From: Candidatus Binatia bacterium
Lineage (GTDB): Bacteria; Desulfobacterota; Binatia; Bin18
Assembly (NCBI GenBank): GCA_022826945.1
Contig: JAJDTY010000044.1
Span: forward strand, 31,279 to 95,278
Direction of reading: 5' to 3'
DNA: 64,000 nucleotides
Shown here: positions 27,034-35,367 of the stretch, in pieces
How the letters are laid out: every line of letters starts with the position of its first letter
How positions within the stretch are numbered: the first letter of the stretch is position 1
Translations under genes and position numbers: made by a program
The notes under the pieces: model-generated
The model's input: the letters and a program-made list of their open reading frames with translations, nothing else
The model's database searches: none
Told to the model about the DNA's origin: nothing

Positions 27034-27780
27034 ATGATCCGCCTCGTTAATGTCTATAAATCCTTTGGCAGCCAACAGGTCTTGTCCGGGCTGAATCTCG
27101 ATATCCCCGACCGAGCGGTGTACGTCGTGGTCGGGGTCAGCGGAGCCGGGAAAAGCTGCTTGCTCAAGCATCTGATCGGCTTAATGCGTCCCGATTCCGG
27201 GCAGGTTTGGATAGACGATATAGAGATTACCAGCTTGGGACGACGATCTCTCAATCGAGTTCGGAACCGGTTTGGCATGCTCTTCCAGGGCGGGGCACTG
27301 TTCGATTCCATGTCCGTGTATGACAACGTCGCCTTTCCTCTACGTGAAAAAACGCGAAAAAGCGAAGCCGAGATTCGGGACAAAGTCCATGAACGCCTTT
27401 TCCAAGTCGGGCTCGCCGGTGTAGATGCCAAATTCCCTTCCGAGTTGTCAGGTGGAATGCGTAAACGTGCGGCCCTCGCTCGCTCGCTCGTCTCCGATCC
27501 TGAGATCCTCTTGTTTGATGAACCGACAACCGGCCTTGACCCCATCCGGGTCAATGCCATTCACCGCCTTATTCTTGACCTCCATCAGTTGCTGGGCTTT
27601 ACCGCGGTTGTCGTCAGCCACGAGATTCCTGCGGTCTTTTCTCTAGCCACCCATATCGCTATGCTACATGGAGGGGTGATTGTTGAGTCCGGTTCGCCCA
27701 GCGCTCTGCAGGCGTCGGATAATCCGATCGTGCGGCAGTTTATGAGCGGCCAACTCGAAGGTCCTATCGATGTGTACTAA
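27034..27780 (+). CDS. mlaF: MlaF-type ABC lipid transporter ATPase
   Basis: A 248-residue ATPase partner of MlaE. Walker A is GVSGAGKSC (about 38-46), followed by MLFQGGALFDSMSVYDNVAFPL, a signature of the Mkl/MlaF group. The ABC signature is LSGGMRKRAALARSL, Walker B is ILLFDEPTTGLDP, and the switch His lies in VVVSHEIPAVF. It follows mlaE by 30 nt and precedes mlaD by 18 nt. Confidence 0.95.
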   Translation: MIRLVNVYKSFGSQQVLSGLNLDIPDRAVYVVVGVSGAGKSCLLKHLIGLMRPDSGQVWIDDIEITSLGRRSLNRVRNRFGMLFQGGALFDSMSVYDNVAFPLREKTRKSEAEIRDKVHERLFQVGLAGVDAKFPSELSGGMRKRAALARSLVSDPEILLFDEPTTGLDPIRVNAIHRLILDLHQLLGFTAVVVSHEIPAVFSLATHIAMLHGGVIVESGSPSALQASDNPIVRQFMSGQLEGPIDVY

Positions 27781-27798
27781 AATCCGAGTTCGGAACGT

Positions 27799-28335
27799 AT
27801 GAAGGCTGACGCAGAACTGCTTTTTGGCACGCTTTTGCTTGGTCTATGTGGCCTTCTGGGATATCTTTCCCTACAGCTCGGCCAAGTTGAGCTGGGCTCT
27901 GACAGCTATCCCGTGTATGCGGATTTTATTACGGCAGGCGGACTGCAAGACGGAGCAGTTATCGAACTCGCAGGAGTGGAAATAGGCAGAGTCGAACGCG
28001 TTCGGTTGGCTAATTACAAAGCCCGCGTCACCCTGAAAATTCGGAACGATATTGCATTACGGGAAGACACACAGGCGGCAATCAAAACCAAGGGACTGAT
28101 TGGCGAACGCTATATCGTCATTACGCCGGGCTATTCCTCCACCACCATTGTCCCCGGAGGGACTATTGACAAGACGCTAGAGCCGGTCGACATTCAAGAA
28201 TTAATAGGGAAATTCATTTTCGGCAATGTAGGGAACACTCAGGCTCCGGAGCAGACAACGGAAAGTGACCCGGATCGCCAGAACGGCGGGGAGGATACGG
28301 ATCTGTGGTCGCTCGGTCTTGATGAGCCCTCGTGA
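27799..28335 (+). CDS. mlaD: MlaD-type MCE-domain lipid-binding protein
   Basis: A 178-residue protein with one N-terminal transmembrane helix (LLFGTLLLGLCGLLGYLSL) and one periplasmic MCE domain (about 35-125) containing GGLQDGAVIELAGVEIGRVERV and IKTKGLIGERYIVITPG. The domain forms a hexameric ring on MlaFE in known systems. The C-terminal 40 residues are acidic and probably disordered. Confidence 0.93.
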   Translation: MKADAELLFGTLLLGLCGLLGYLSLQLGQVELGSDSYPVYADFITAGGLQDGAVIELAGVEIGRVERVRLANYKARVTLKIRNDIALREDTQAAIKTKGLIGERYIVITPGYSSTTIVPGGTIDKTLEPVDIQELIGKFIFGNVGNTQAPEQTTESDPDRQNGGEDTDLWSLGLDEPS

Positions 28336-28353
28336 GCCTATAAGGGGGGGAGG

Positions 28354-29103
28354 ATGCTGAAAAAACTGGTACTAGTCGTGAGCATAGTGGGGATAGTCCA
28401 GGCTGGATTCTCCCTCACCGGGGCCTGGGCACAAATGGGGAGCGCGGGACAGGATGAGGTGGCTCCCCAGCCTATTGCCGATCCGTTTGAACCTTTTAAC
28501 CAGGCAATGCTCAGCTTCAACCTCAAGCTGGACGAGTATATTCTGCACCCAGTTGCCAGCGGCTATGCTGCCATCCTTCCGCTCGGTGCCCGGCAGGGGG
28601 TGGGACGCTTCTTTCACAATATCAATATTGCCCCACGGCTTGGTAATAAACTCCTGCAAATGAAATTAGTCGGAGCCGGCAAGGAGGTCGGTCGCTTCGT
28701 CATCAATACCACCCTCGGCGGCCTGGGGTTTTTTGACGCCGCGGGCAGTTGGTTCGGCTTGGAAGCCGGCCATGCCGACTTCGGACAAACATTGGCACAG
28801 TACGGCATCTCCCCCGGCCCGTATCTGGTCTTGCCCTTCTTCGGCCCCTCAACCGTTCGAGATGCGGTCGGTCTCGGTGTTGACGGCGCCATGCAACCCA
28901 TGAACTATCTCTTACCAACGTATCCCGAGACCATCGCAGCACGGGGCGGCTGGGTGATGGGCAACGCGGTCAACTTCCGCTCGCTCAATCTTGAATTGTT
29001 CGAGAATGTTGACCGGTTTTCTGTTGATCTGTACGGCGCCGTTCAAGATGGCTACCTCCAACAACGCGAGCGGGTTGTCCAGGACGCGCTCTCGGAGCAG
29101 TAG
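28354..29103 (+). CDS. mlaA: MlaA/VacJ-family outer-membrane lipid asymmetry protein
   Basis: A 249-residue exported protein. The signal peptide ends near LTGAWAQ and lacks a lipobox, unlike the E. coli lipoprotein. The mature part begins with DPFEPFNQAMLSFN, the MlaA hallmark, and continues with INTTLGGLGFFDAAG and YLVLPFFGPSTVRDAVG. In known systems MlaA removes misplaced phospholipid from the outer leaflet and hands it to MlaC. GGGGAGG lies unusually close to the ATG. Its presence inside the FEDC operon gives a full Mla set in one unit. Confidence 0.93.
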   Translation: MLKKLVLVVSIVGIVQAGFSLTGAWAQMGSAGQDEVAPQPIADPFEPFNQAMLSFNLKLDEYILHPVASGYAAILPLGARQGVGRFFHNINIAPRLGNKLLQMKLVGAGKEVGRFVINTTLGGLGFFDAAGSWFGLEAGHADFGQTLAQYGISPGPYLVLPFFGPSTVRDAVGLGVDGAMQPMNYLLPTYPETIAARGGWVMGNAVNFRSLNLELFENVDRFSVDLYGAVQDGYLQQRERVVQDALSEQ

Positions 29104-29114
29104 GAATCCGACCC

Positions 29115-29762
29115 ATGAAACTGCCACGACTTCTCTTCCTGCTGACGCTTGGCGGCCTCACACTCTTGTTCCTGCCGATACGAGGGTTGACGACAGACTC
29201 CCCACTGGAAGCCGTTCGTTCCACCACCAATCGAGTTGTCCTGGTTCTCAAGGCCCCAGAGAATCGAGGCCCTCACCTGCGAGAGAAGCGCATCAAGCAA
29301 GTCAGCGAAATTGTTCGGCCCTTGTTTGACCGACGAGAGGTTGCCCGGCGAACCCTGGGTGTGTACTGGCGTGACCGGACAGAGGAGCAGCGTGAAGAAT
29401 TCATCGAGATCTTTACCGAGTTGATCGAAAAATCCTATGGGGAAACCTTTGACAAGCAGGCTGAAAAATATCTGGATCAAGTAGAGTTTTTGTACGATCA
29501 GGAGACGATTGACGGGAACTTTGCCGAAGTCAACACGCGTATCTTCGTTCCTTCTCAGAAGAAGCATTTTTCGATTAATTACCGTCTGCATCAGGTCGAT
29601 GGGCAGTGGCTCATCTATGACGTTGTCGTAGAGAATGTCAGTATGGTCCGGAACTTTCGCACGCAATTTTATCGTATTATCGGGAAGGGCTCTTATGAAG
29701 AATTAGTGCGGAAGCTCCAGGCGAAACTCAGACAAATGGACGCCACCCGCTCCCCTTCTTAG
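29115..29762 (+). CDS. mlaC: MlaC-type periplasmic phospholipid carrier
   Basis: A 215-residue protein with a signal peptide (LPRLLFLLTLGGLTLLFLP) and the MlaC/Ttg2D domain, recognisable from IVRPLFDRREVARRTLGVYWRD, FTELIEKSYGETFDK and the ending NFRTQFYRIIGKGSYEELVRKL. It would shuttle phospholipids between MlaA and MlaFED. It is the last gene of the mla operon, 68 nt before the trehalose module. Confidence 0.93.
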   Translation: MKLPRLLFLLTLGGLTLLFLPIRGLTTDSPLEAVRSTTNRVVLVLKAPENRGPHLREKRIKQVSEIVRPLFDRREVARRTLGVYWRDRTEEQREEFIEIFTELIEKSYGETFDKQAEKYLDQVEFLYDQETIDGNFAEVNTRIFVPSQKKHFSINYRLHQVDGQWLIYDVVVENVSMVRNFRTQFYRIIGKGSYEELVRKLQAKLRQMDATRSPS

Positions 29763-29830
29763 GCCTGCGGTGGACCTCATACGATCCGCAGGTTCCGCGT
29801 AGCGTCTCGCGCACCACACAGATTCCAACC

Positions 29831-31396
29831 ATGCCGGTTACGATCTCAACCTCGGACTTTGACGCGGTGCTGTTCGACCTTGATGGGGTAGTGACCCAAA
29901 CAGAAAAGTTACACACGATTGCCTGGAAAGCGCTCTTCGACGAGTTCCTCGGCCGTTACGCGCACAGACACGGCACGCCGTTTGTGCCGTTTGACGCTGA
30001 GACTGATTATTTACAGTATGTGGACGGCAAGCAACGCTATGATGGCGTGGCCAGCTTTCTTGCGGCGCGGGATATTGCGCTCCCGTACGGCAATCCCGAC
30101 GACGACAGTACCCGCGAAACGGTCTGTGGGTTGGGAAACAAGAAAAATCGCACTTTTCTTGACTGTCTGGCAGAAAAAGGCGTCGAGGTCTTTGAATCGA
30201 CTATCGTCCTTATCAAAGCGCTTCGCCAACAAGGTCTCAAAATAGCGATCGTTTCGTCGAGCAAGAACTGTAAAATCGTGCTGGAGCAGGCCGGGCTGAC
30301 CGACCTGTTTGACACCCGTGTCGATGGGGTTGAGAGTGCGACCTATAAGCTGCCGGGCAAACCAGCTCCTGATACCTACCTGGAGGCAGCCCGACGGCTG
30401 GACGTCAGGCCGGAGCGCGCGGCCATTGTCGAGGATGCCAATTCTGGAGTTGAGGCCGGGCAGAGAGGCGGCTTCGGACTTGTCCTGGGCGTTGCCAGAC
30501 AGGACAACCAGACTGCCCTGGAACGGCACGGAGCCGATGCGGTTGTGACTGACCTGGAAGACGTACAGGTTCACGATACTCCAGAGCAACCACGTATCCG
30601 GAACGTCTTGAACCTCCCGCCCGCCCTTGACCATCTGCCGGCCTTCATGGACGGCATGCAGGAGAAGCGACCGGTTGTCTTTCTCGATTACGATGGCACG
30701 CTGACTCCCATCGTCAGCCGTCCCGAGCTTGCTACCTTGGCGCCCGACATGCGACAGACCATTGCCACGCTGGCCGAACGGTGTCCGGTCGCCATAGTGA
30801 GTGGCCGGGACCGCGCTGACATTCAGTCCCTGGTTCAACTCGAATCCGTCTACTATGCCGGAAGTCATGGCTTTGACATTGCGGGTCCCAACCAAGTACG
30901 CATGCAGCATACCGAAGGGCTCGCATTTCTGCCGCTGCTTGATACAGTCGAAACCCATCTACAACAACAGCTTAGACCAGTCCCGGGCTCACTTGTCGAG
31001 CGGAAGAAGTTCACCATCGCGGTCCATTTTCGGAATGTTTCACCGGAACAAGTTGGACATATTGAGGCGCTGGTCGATGCAGTTCTGAGGGGCCACTCGC
31101 AACTCCGTAAGGGTCTAGGGAAAAAAGTTTTCGAGCTTCAGCCACAGCTCGATTGGCATAAGGGGAAGGCCGTCCTGTGGCTGCTTGACACCCTCGCCCT
31201 CCGCACACCGGACGTCGTCCCGATCTATATTGGAGATGACATCACTGATGAGGATGCGTTCCACACTCTGGCTGAACGCGGTCTCACCATAGTCGTAGCC
31301 GATACCCCGCGTCGGACGGCGGCTCGCTATGCGCTCCAGAATCCCATCCAAGTCCAGACCCTACTCCAGAGGCTCGCCGCGTCGTTATCCACATAA
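29831..31396 (+). CDS. Fusion of beta-phosphoglucomutase-type HAD and trehalose-6-phosphate phosphatase
   Basis: A 521-residue protein of two HAD domains. The N-terminal half (about 1-255) is beta-phosphoglucomutase-like, with the nucleophile in LFDLDGVVTQTEKLH (Asp16, Asp18), SSSKNC, and the KPAPDTYLEAARRLDV and VEDANSGVEAG motifs. The C-terminal half (about 275-521) is an OtsB-type phosphatase with VFLDYDGTLTPI, VSGRDRADIQ, HKGKAVLWLL and YIGDDITDEDAF. The mutase half suits the beta-glucose 1-phosphate made by the GH65 enzyme 16 nt downstream; the phosphatase half suits trehalose 6-phosphate. No trehalose-6-phosphate synthase is in the window. Confidence 0.93.
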   Translation: MPVTISTSDFDAVLFDLDGVVTQTEKLHTIAWKALFDEFLGRYAHRHGTPFVPFDAETDYLQYVDGKQRYDGVASFLAARDIALPYGNPDDDSTRETVCGLGNKKNRTFLDCLAEKGVEVFESTIVLIKALRQQGLKIAIVSSSKNCKIVLEQAGLTDLFDTRVDGVESATYKLPGKPAPDTYLEAARRLDVRPERAAIVEDANSGVEAGQRGGFGLVLGVARQDNQTALERHGADAVVTDLEDVQVHDTPEQPRIRNVLNLPPALDHLPAFMDGMQEKRPVVFLDYDGTLTPIVSRPELATLAPDMRQTIATLAERCPVAIVSGRDRADIQSLVQLESVYYAGSHGFDIAGPNQVRMQHTEGLAFLPLLDTVETHLQQQLRPVPGSLVERKKFTIAVHFRNVSPEQVGHIEALVDAVLRGHSQLRKGLGKKVFELQPQLDWHKGKAVLWLLDTLALRTPDVVPIYIGDDITDEDAFHTLAERGLTIVVADTPRRTAARYALQNPIQVQTLLQRLAASLST

Positions 31397-31412
31397 CGAC
31401 CCCTGATCGATT

Positions 31413-33818
31413 ATGGCCGAACAGACTGACTGGATAGTCCGATTCGAGGGCTTCGACTCGAAACAGGAACGGCTACAGGAGACCTTGTGCACGCTCGGCA
31501 ACGGCTATTTTGCCACACGGGGAGCAGTTGAAGAGACCCCGGCTGATACCGTCCACTATCCGGGCACCTATCTCGCTGGTGGCTATAATCGCCGGAAAAC
31601 AGAAATAGCTGGACGCACTGTTGAAAATGAAGATTTTGTGAATCTGCCGAACTGGCTCAGCCTGACCTTTCGGCCGGAAGATGGCGAGTGGTTTCATCCG
31701 AACGTCTACGAAATTTTGACCTGGACACGTGAGCTAGACCTCAAACGGGGCATCCTGACGCGGACGTTGCACGTTCGTGACCCACAAGACCGAGAGACCC
31801 GCTTGTGCTATCGGCGTTTTGTCAGTCTGGCAGACCCTCACCTTGCGGGCATCAGCCTCAGTCTGACTCCTGGGAACTGGGCGGGTCGGCTACACATTCG
31901 CTCCGCGCTGGACGGACGGGTACGCAATGCCGGGGTGAAGCGCTACCAACAGTTACGTAGCGACCATCTGGAGGCCCTCCTCAGCCGGCCAATCGGCGAG
32001 GAGGGGATAGTACTTGTTGTCCGGACCAATCAGTCCCAGCTCACCATCGCACAAGCTGCCCGGACTCAGCTCTTCCGGCAGTCGCCAAGTGTTGCGCCTG
32101 AGCGTACGACCCAGACGGCACCCGGCTATGTCGCCCAGGACATGGTGGCTACTGTCGTTTCGGGAGAAACCGTTACCGTTGAGAAAATCGTGGCGCTCTT
32201 CACCTCCCGAGATCGGGCGATTACCGAATGCCGCTTGGCCGCGCAACAGGCCCTCCGTCACGCCGAGCGGTTTACGCCCCTCGTGGAGCAACATACGCAG
32301 GCGTGGCAGCGAGCCTGGGAGCTGTGTGACAGTGTCGTCGCCGAGCAGCCACGGATACAGCGCATATTACGCCTGCATGCTTTCCACCTGCTCCAAACCG
32401 TGTCAGCGCATACCCGTGACCTCGATGTCAGTATCCCGGCGCGCGGCCTCCACGGCGAGGCCTATCGAGGGCATATTTTCTGGGACGAACTCTTTATCCT
32501 CCCTTTCTTCACCTTCCGCCTGCCCGAGCTGACCCGCGCCCTGTTACTCTATCGCTACCGCCGTCTTCCCCAGGCACGTCTGGCCGCTCGTCAGGCCGGG
32601 TATCAAGGCGCGATGTACCCCTGGCAGAGTGGCAGTGACGGGCGTGAAGAAAGCCAGGTCGTCCATCTCAACCCCAGTTCAGGGCGGTGGATTCCCGACC
32701 ATAGTGCGCTGCAACGACATGTGAACATCGCTATTGCCTATAATGTCTGGCAGTACTACCAGGCGACCCTGGACAGAGACTTTTTATCGCTCTATGGCGC
32801 GGAAATGATAGTGGATATTGCTCGTTTCTGGGATAGCGCCACAACCTATAATCCAGAGCTCGACCGCTACGAAATCCGCGGCGTGATGGGACCGGACGAA
32901 TACCATGAAAGCTATCCTGACTCCGAGACTCCCGGTCTGAACAACAACGCCTACACTAACGTCATGACAGTTTGGACCCTCCAGCGCGCCCTCGATGTTC
33001 TCACCCTCCTGCCAGCGGGGAGGAGCAAGGTCCTCCGCTCAAAGCTGGAACTGAGCGAGCAGACTCTCGAGCGCTGGACAGACATCACTAGAAAGATGCG
33101 GGTAGTCTTCCACGGCGAGGGTATTCTAAGCCAGTTTGAGGGTTTTGAAACCTTGCGCGAGTTTGACTGGAACGGCTATCGGGAAAAATACGGAGACATT
33201 CATCGACTCGACCGCATTCTTGAGGCGGAGAATGACAGCCCGGACCGCTATCAGGTCACCAAGCAGGCCGACGCCCTGATGTTGTTATACCTGCTCCCGG
33301 AGGATGAAGTGATTCACCTCCTCGGGCAGCTCGGCTATCCCCTGGACCATGCCACGCTTCGCGCGACCATCGACTACTATTTTCAGCGGACCTCGCACGG
33401 CTCGACCTTGAGCCGGGTTGTCCATGCCTGGGTTTTGGCCCGTATCGACCCCCAGCGCTCGTGGCAGCTCTTTCTTGAGGCTCTGGAGAGCGACATCGAC
33501 GATATTCAGGACGGCACGACGGCCGAGGGGATTCACGCTGGCGTGATGGCCGGCACCATCGACCTGGTCCAGCGCTGTTATATGGGCATGGAAACACAGG
33601 GAGATACCGTCTGGTTTCAGCCATGTCTGCCCGAGGCGTTGTCCTCCGGCCTCGCCTTTCGCTTTCAGTACCGTGGCAACTGGTTCTCCGTCAGCGCGAC
33701 GCAACAGAGCCTGTCCGTGACGTTTGACTCCGGTTGGCATCTGCCGGCTCGTATTGGCGTAGCCGGGCAGGTCTCCGAACTCAGGCCGGGAGAGACCCGG
33801 GCGTTTGTCCTTGAATAG
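31413..33818 (+). CDS. GH65-family disaccharide phosphorylase or hydrolase
   Basis: An 801-residue inverting enzyme of glycoside hydrolase family 65 (trehalose, maltose, kojibiose or nigerose phosphorylases). The N-terminal beta-sandwich (about 1-280) leads into the (alpha/alpha)6 barrel with GHIFWDELFILPFF, the catalytic glutamate near 496 in MGPDEYHESY, the phosphate-binding-type region HGSTLSRVVHAWV, and DDIQDGTTAEGIHAGVMAGT. Pairing with a beta-phosphoglucomutase domain argues for a phosphorylase yielding beta-glucose 1-phosphate. Trehalose or trehalose 6-phosphate as substrate is inference. Confidence 0.92.
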   Translation: MAEQTDWIVRFEGFDSKQERLQETLCTLGNGYFATRGAVEETPADTVHYPGTYLAGGYNRRKTEIAGRTVENEDFVNLPNWLSLTFRPEDGEWFHPNVYEILTWTRELDLKRGILTRTLHVRDPQDRETRLCYRRFVSLADPHLAGISLSLTPGNWAGRLHIRSALDGRVRNAGVKRYQQLRSDHLEALLSRPIGEEGIVLVVRTNQSQLTIAQAARTQLFRQSPSVAPERTTQTAPGYVAQDMVATVVSGETVTVEKIVALFTSRDRAITECRLAAQQALRHAERFTPLVEQHTQAWQRAWELCDSVVAEQPRIQRILRLHAFHLLQTVSAHTRDLDVSIPARGLHGEAYRGHIFWDELFILPFFTFRLPELTRALLLYRYRRLPQARLAARQAGYQGAMYPWQSGSDGREESQVVHLNPSSGRWIPDHSALQRHVNIAIAYNVWQYYQATLDRDFLSLYGAEMIVDIARFWDSATTYNPELDRYEIRGVMGPDEYHESYPDSETPGLNNNAYTNVMTVWTLQRALDVLTLLPAGRSKVLRSKLELSEQTLERWTDITRKMRVVFHGEGILSQFEGFETLREFDWNGYREKYGDIHRLDRILEAENDSPDRYQVTKQADALMLLYLLPEDEVIHLLGQLGYPLDHATLRATIDYYFQRTSHGSTLSRVVHAWVLARIDPQRSWQLFLEALESDIDDIQDGTTAEGIHAGVMAGTIDLVQRCYMGMETQGDTVWFQPCLPEALSSGLAFRFQYRGNWFSVSATQQSLSVTFDSGWHLPARIGVAGQVSELRPGETRAFVLE

Positions 33819-33840
33819 CCTCCTCCCACGACATGTGTTC

Positions 33841-33899
33841 GTTGAGTCCGCTGAGTCTTTAGGGTCTTTGGGGTCAAGACTCAACAGACCCAAAAGACC
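33841..33899 (+). terminator. Competing stem-loops after the GH65 gene
   Basis: GGTCTTTGGGGTC (33863-33875) pairs with GACCCAAAAGACC (33887-33899) over 12 of 13 positions around an 11-nt loop. GTTGAGTC (33841-33848) can instead pair with GACTCAAC (33878-33885), which lies in that loop, so the two folds cross and would compete. The strong stem is a likely terminator of the trehalose unit; the alternative fold is an observation only. Confidence 0.45.
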
Positions 33900-33990
33900 T
33901 CCTTTCGGTTGACCCCCATCCTCGTTGTTTGGCGCCGGTTGTCTCCCGCCCGCACAAAGCGGTATGGACTGGGGAGTACGTGGAGCGCCC

Positions 33991-35292
33991 ATGACCATAT
34001 CCCCTGACAACACGTTTCGCCTGGTTGAAGACACCTCTCTGGCCTGGACTGCGCCCACCTTGCCGCTTGGGCCTGCCTTTTTCGGTAATCGGATTATTTT
34101 TGGCGATAACTTGCCCGTACTGAAGGCATTGTCGGAAGAGTATGCCAACAGCATCCAATGCGTGTATCTCGATCCGCCCTACAACACCGGCAATGCTATC
34201 CCGCTCTACCCGGATGGGAGCGACCATCACCAATGGCTTGAGGCGCTCAAGCACCGGCTCGAACTTCTGTGGGCCTTGCTGTGTGAAGATGGCTTTCTCG
34301 CCATCCAGATCGATGACAATGAATTTGCCCGCCTCTATCTCCTGCTGGCCGACATGATGGGCGAGCAGAACCTGAAGACGATCTGTGTCAAAATGGCCGA
34401 GCCAACCGGCTTTAAGATGGTACACGTCATTACGCAGGGCAATCTGCCGCGGCTCAAGGAGTACATCATCCTGGTCGGCAAGTCGGGTATTCGCAACCTG
34501 CATCCCGAACGTATCGCCAAAGCCACCTGGGACCCGGAGTATCGCTGGGTCGTCTGCCAGGCTTCTCGGCAGGCCATCCGCAGGCTCAAAGCGATTCTGG
34601 CCAATCCGGACCGAACCGCAGACGATATTCAGCAGGCCGATGCGATCTGTCGCCCCTTCTCCCTGGAACCCGTGACCACCGTCTGTCAGCGTGAGGGCCG
34701 CTCCCATCCAACACGGGAATGGCTGGCTGAGAATGCCTGGCGCATCGTCCGAACCTGCTCGACCAGTGCCACGGCAAAAAAGCGTGCGGACCAGAAACGG
34801 GCGACCCTTCCCCCGCAGACAGGGGCGTTCAGCGTCGAAACCGTCCAACGCCGGCTCTATATCGTTACGGCCCACTACAATATGCACAGCGCCCAGCCAC
34901 GCATGCGACTATTATTTGCCGATGACTATCTCACTCTTCATCCAGGCGACTTCTGGGCGGATATCAAAACCACCAGTCTGGGGGAGGAAGGAGGCGTGAC
35001 CTTCATCAAGGGCAAGAAACCGGAAGCACTGCTCAAACGGATTATCGGCATGACCACCCAGCCCGGCGACTGGGTTTTGGATGCCTACGCCGGATCCGGC
35101 ACGACGGGCGCGGTGGCCCACAAGATGGGCCGTCAATGGATGCTGATTGAGAACGGCCCCCAGTGCAATACGCACATCCTGCCCCGCCTCCGAGCCGTTA
35201 TCGATGGAACGGACCAGACTGGCGCCAGCAAACACCTCAACTGGAAAGGCGGCGGCGGATTCCGGTATTTCCGGCTGACTCCAGCCGCATAG
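33991..35292 (+). CDS. Site-specific DNA methyltransferase (beta-class N6-A/N4-C), solitary
   Basis: A 433-residue DNA methyltransferase. The catalytic motif DPPYNTGN is at about 61-68, and the SAM-binding motif LDAYAGSGTTGAVAHKMGR is near 363-381, just after TTSLGEEGGVTFIKGKKPEALLKRII. Catalytic motif first and SAM motif second is the beta order, as in type III Mod subunits and CcrM relatives. The region between (about 130-330) would carry target recognition. The ATG at 33991 has GGAG 5 nt upstream, so the 22 extra N-terminal codons are left out. No restriction endonuclease is adjacent, so it appears to be an orphan methyltransferase or an isolated remnant. Confidence 0.88.
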   Translation: MTISPDNTFRLVEDTSLAWTAPTLPLGPAFFGNRIIFGDNLPVLKALSEEYANSIQCVYLDPPYNTGNAIPLYPDGSDHHQWLEALKHRLELLWALLCEDGFLAIQIDDNEFARLYLLLADMMGEQNLKTICVKMAEPTGFKMVHVITQGNLPRLKEYIILVGKSGIRNLHPERIAKATWDPEYRWVVCQASRQAIRRLKAILANPDRTADDIQQADAICRPFSLEPVTTVCQREGRSHPTREWLAENAWRIVRTCSTSATAKKRADQKRATLPPQTGAFSVETVQRRLYIVTAHYNMHSAQPRMRLLFADDYLTLHPGDFWADIKTTSLGEEGGVTFIKGKKPEALLKRIIGMTTQPGDWVLDAYAGSGTTGAVAHKMGRQWMLIENGPQCNTHILPRLRAVIDGTDQTGASKHLNWKGGGGFRYFRLTPAA

Positions 35293-35367
35293 GGACGATT
35301 CGCAGTGGCCCTTTGTAGCCCTTCGTGGTATTGACCCCACCGACGCCGTTCTCTCAGGGGGAACCCG

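Noticed and set aside
33285..34887. Two long minus-strand frames across the GH65 and methyltransferase genes
   Set aside because: They oppose genes with intact catalytic motifs and show shadow-type composition.
33991..35292. A type III restriction-modification system
   Set aside because: Only the Mod-like methyltransferase is present; flanking genes are a glycoside phosphorylase and an alcohol dehydrogenase, with no helicase-nuclease.
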